Source: Streptomyces spectabilis (lineage in GTDB: Bacteria; Actinomycetota; Actinomycetes; Streptomycetales; Streptomycetaceae). Taken from it: DNA of 64,000 bases. Position 1 is the stretch's first letter. Each line of letters starts with the position of its first letter. Made by a program: the position numbers and the translations under genes. Below are positions 63,355 through 64,000 of the stretch, in pieces. The stretch lies in contig NZ_CP023690.1 of NCBI RefSeq assembly GCF_008704795.1, forward strand, positions 6,582,501 through 6,646,500, read 5' to 3'. Under the pieces are notes generated by a model. The model was not told where the DNA came from, did no database searches, and was given only the letters and a program-made list of their open reading frames with translations.

Positions 63355-64000
<646 letters not shown>

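Overview
The window is very GC-rich, most genes use GTG or ATG starts with GC-rich third positions, and many genes overlap by ATGA or GTGA. Together with streptogrisin-type protease, L,D-transpeptidase lipoproteins, an EF-hand protein, a GGDEF-EAL protein beside ligA, and GC-rich palindromic repeats, this points to a Streptomyces chromosome core region. From memory the gene order resembles the S. coelicolor block around SCO545x-SCO5499; that should be checked by alignment. No tRNA, rRNA, CRISPR array, insertion sequence, prophage or biosynthetic cluster was seen.

Layout. 1-3.6 kb: a drug-export-type ABC transporter (5' end off the window) with its two-component system. 3.7-8.6 kb (minus): secreted chymotrypsin-like protease, LysR regulator, glycogen debranching enzyme GlgX. 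8.7-15.6 kb (plus): two tandem L,D-transpeptidase lipoproteins, enoyl-CoA hydratase, an RsbW-like ATPase, a deacetylase-like lipoprotein coupled to a beta-propeller lipoprotein, and a decayed ATPase remnant. 15.8-24 kb: GntR regulator divergent from a 2-isopropylmalate synthase/ABC-ATPase pair, EF-hand protein, GNAT, AraC/oxidoreductase pair, GH25 lysozyme-like protein and a PI-PLC-like lipase.

24-28.7 kb (minus) is a glycine catabolism operon, gcvT-gcvH-glyA-sdaA, behind a tandem glycine riboswitch. Glycine is cleaved, the one-carbon unit is joined to a second glycine to make serine, and serine is deaminated to pyruvate. Divergent from it lie a P-loop ATPase and two SseB (enhanced serine sensitivity) proteins. 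31.8-38.3 kb is a five-gene oligopeptide ABC importer with unusual order (permease C, binding protein, permease B, two ATPases).

38.4-47 kb: TRIC-type channel, thioesterase, a LysR / cysteine dioxygenase / YeiH exporter set that looks like a cysteine-sulfur disposal unit, WYL regulator, alpha/beta hydrolase with TetR regulator, and small membrane proteins. 46.4-49.5 kb: cysteine desulfurase, secreted amidase and MnmA (tRNA 2-thiolation). 49.6-51.1 kb: two tandem secreted bulb-type lectins. 51-56 kb: oxidoreductase/GlxA pair, DUF427, LOG-family protein, SDR, MetE-like protein. 56.1-64 kb: ligA, an RmdB-like c-di-GMP protein, a GT87 mannosyltransferase, then gatC and the 5' part of gatA.

The most interesting non-genic signals are a dispersed palindromic repeat whose short tail hairpin covaries between copies, and several candidate operators: a motif shared by the LysR gene and the cysteine dioxygenase operon, paired TetR sites, GntR direct repeats, and two TGGCCA sites 21 bp apart at the glxA-like start.
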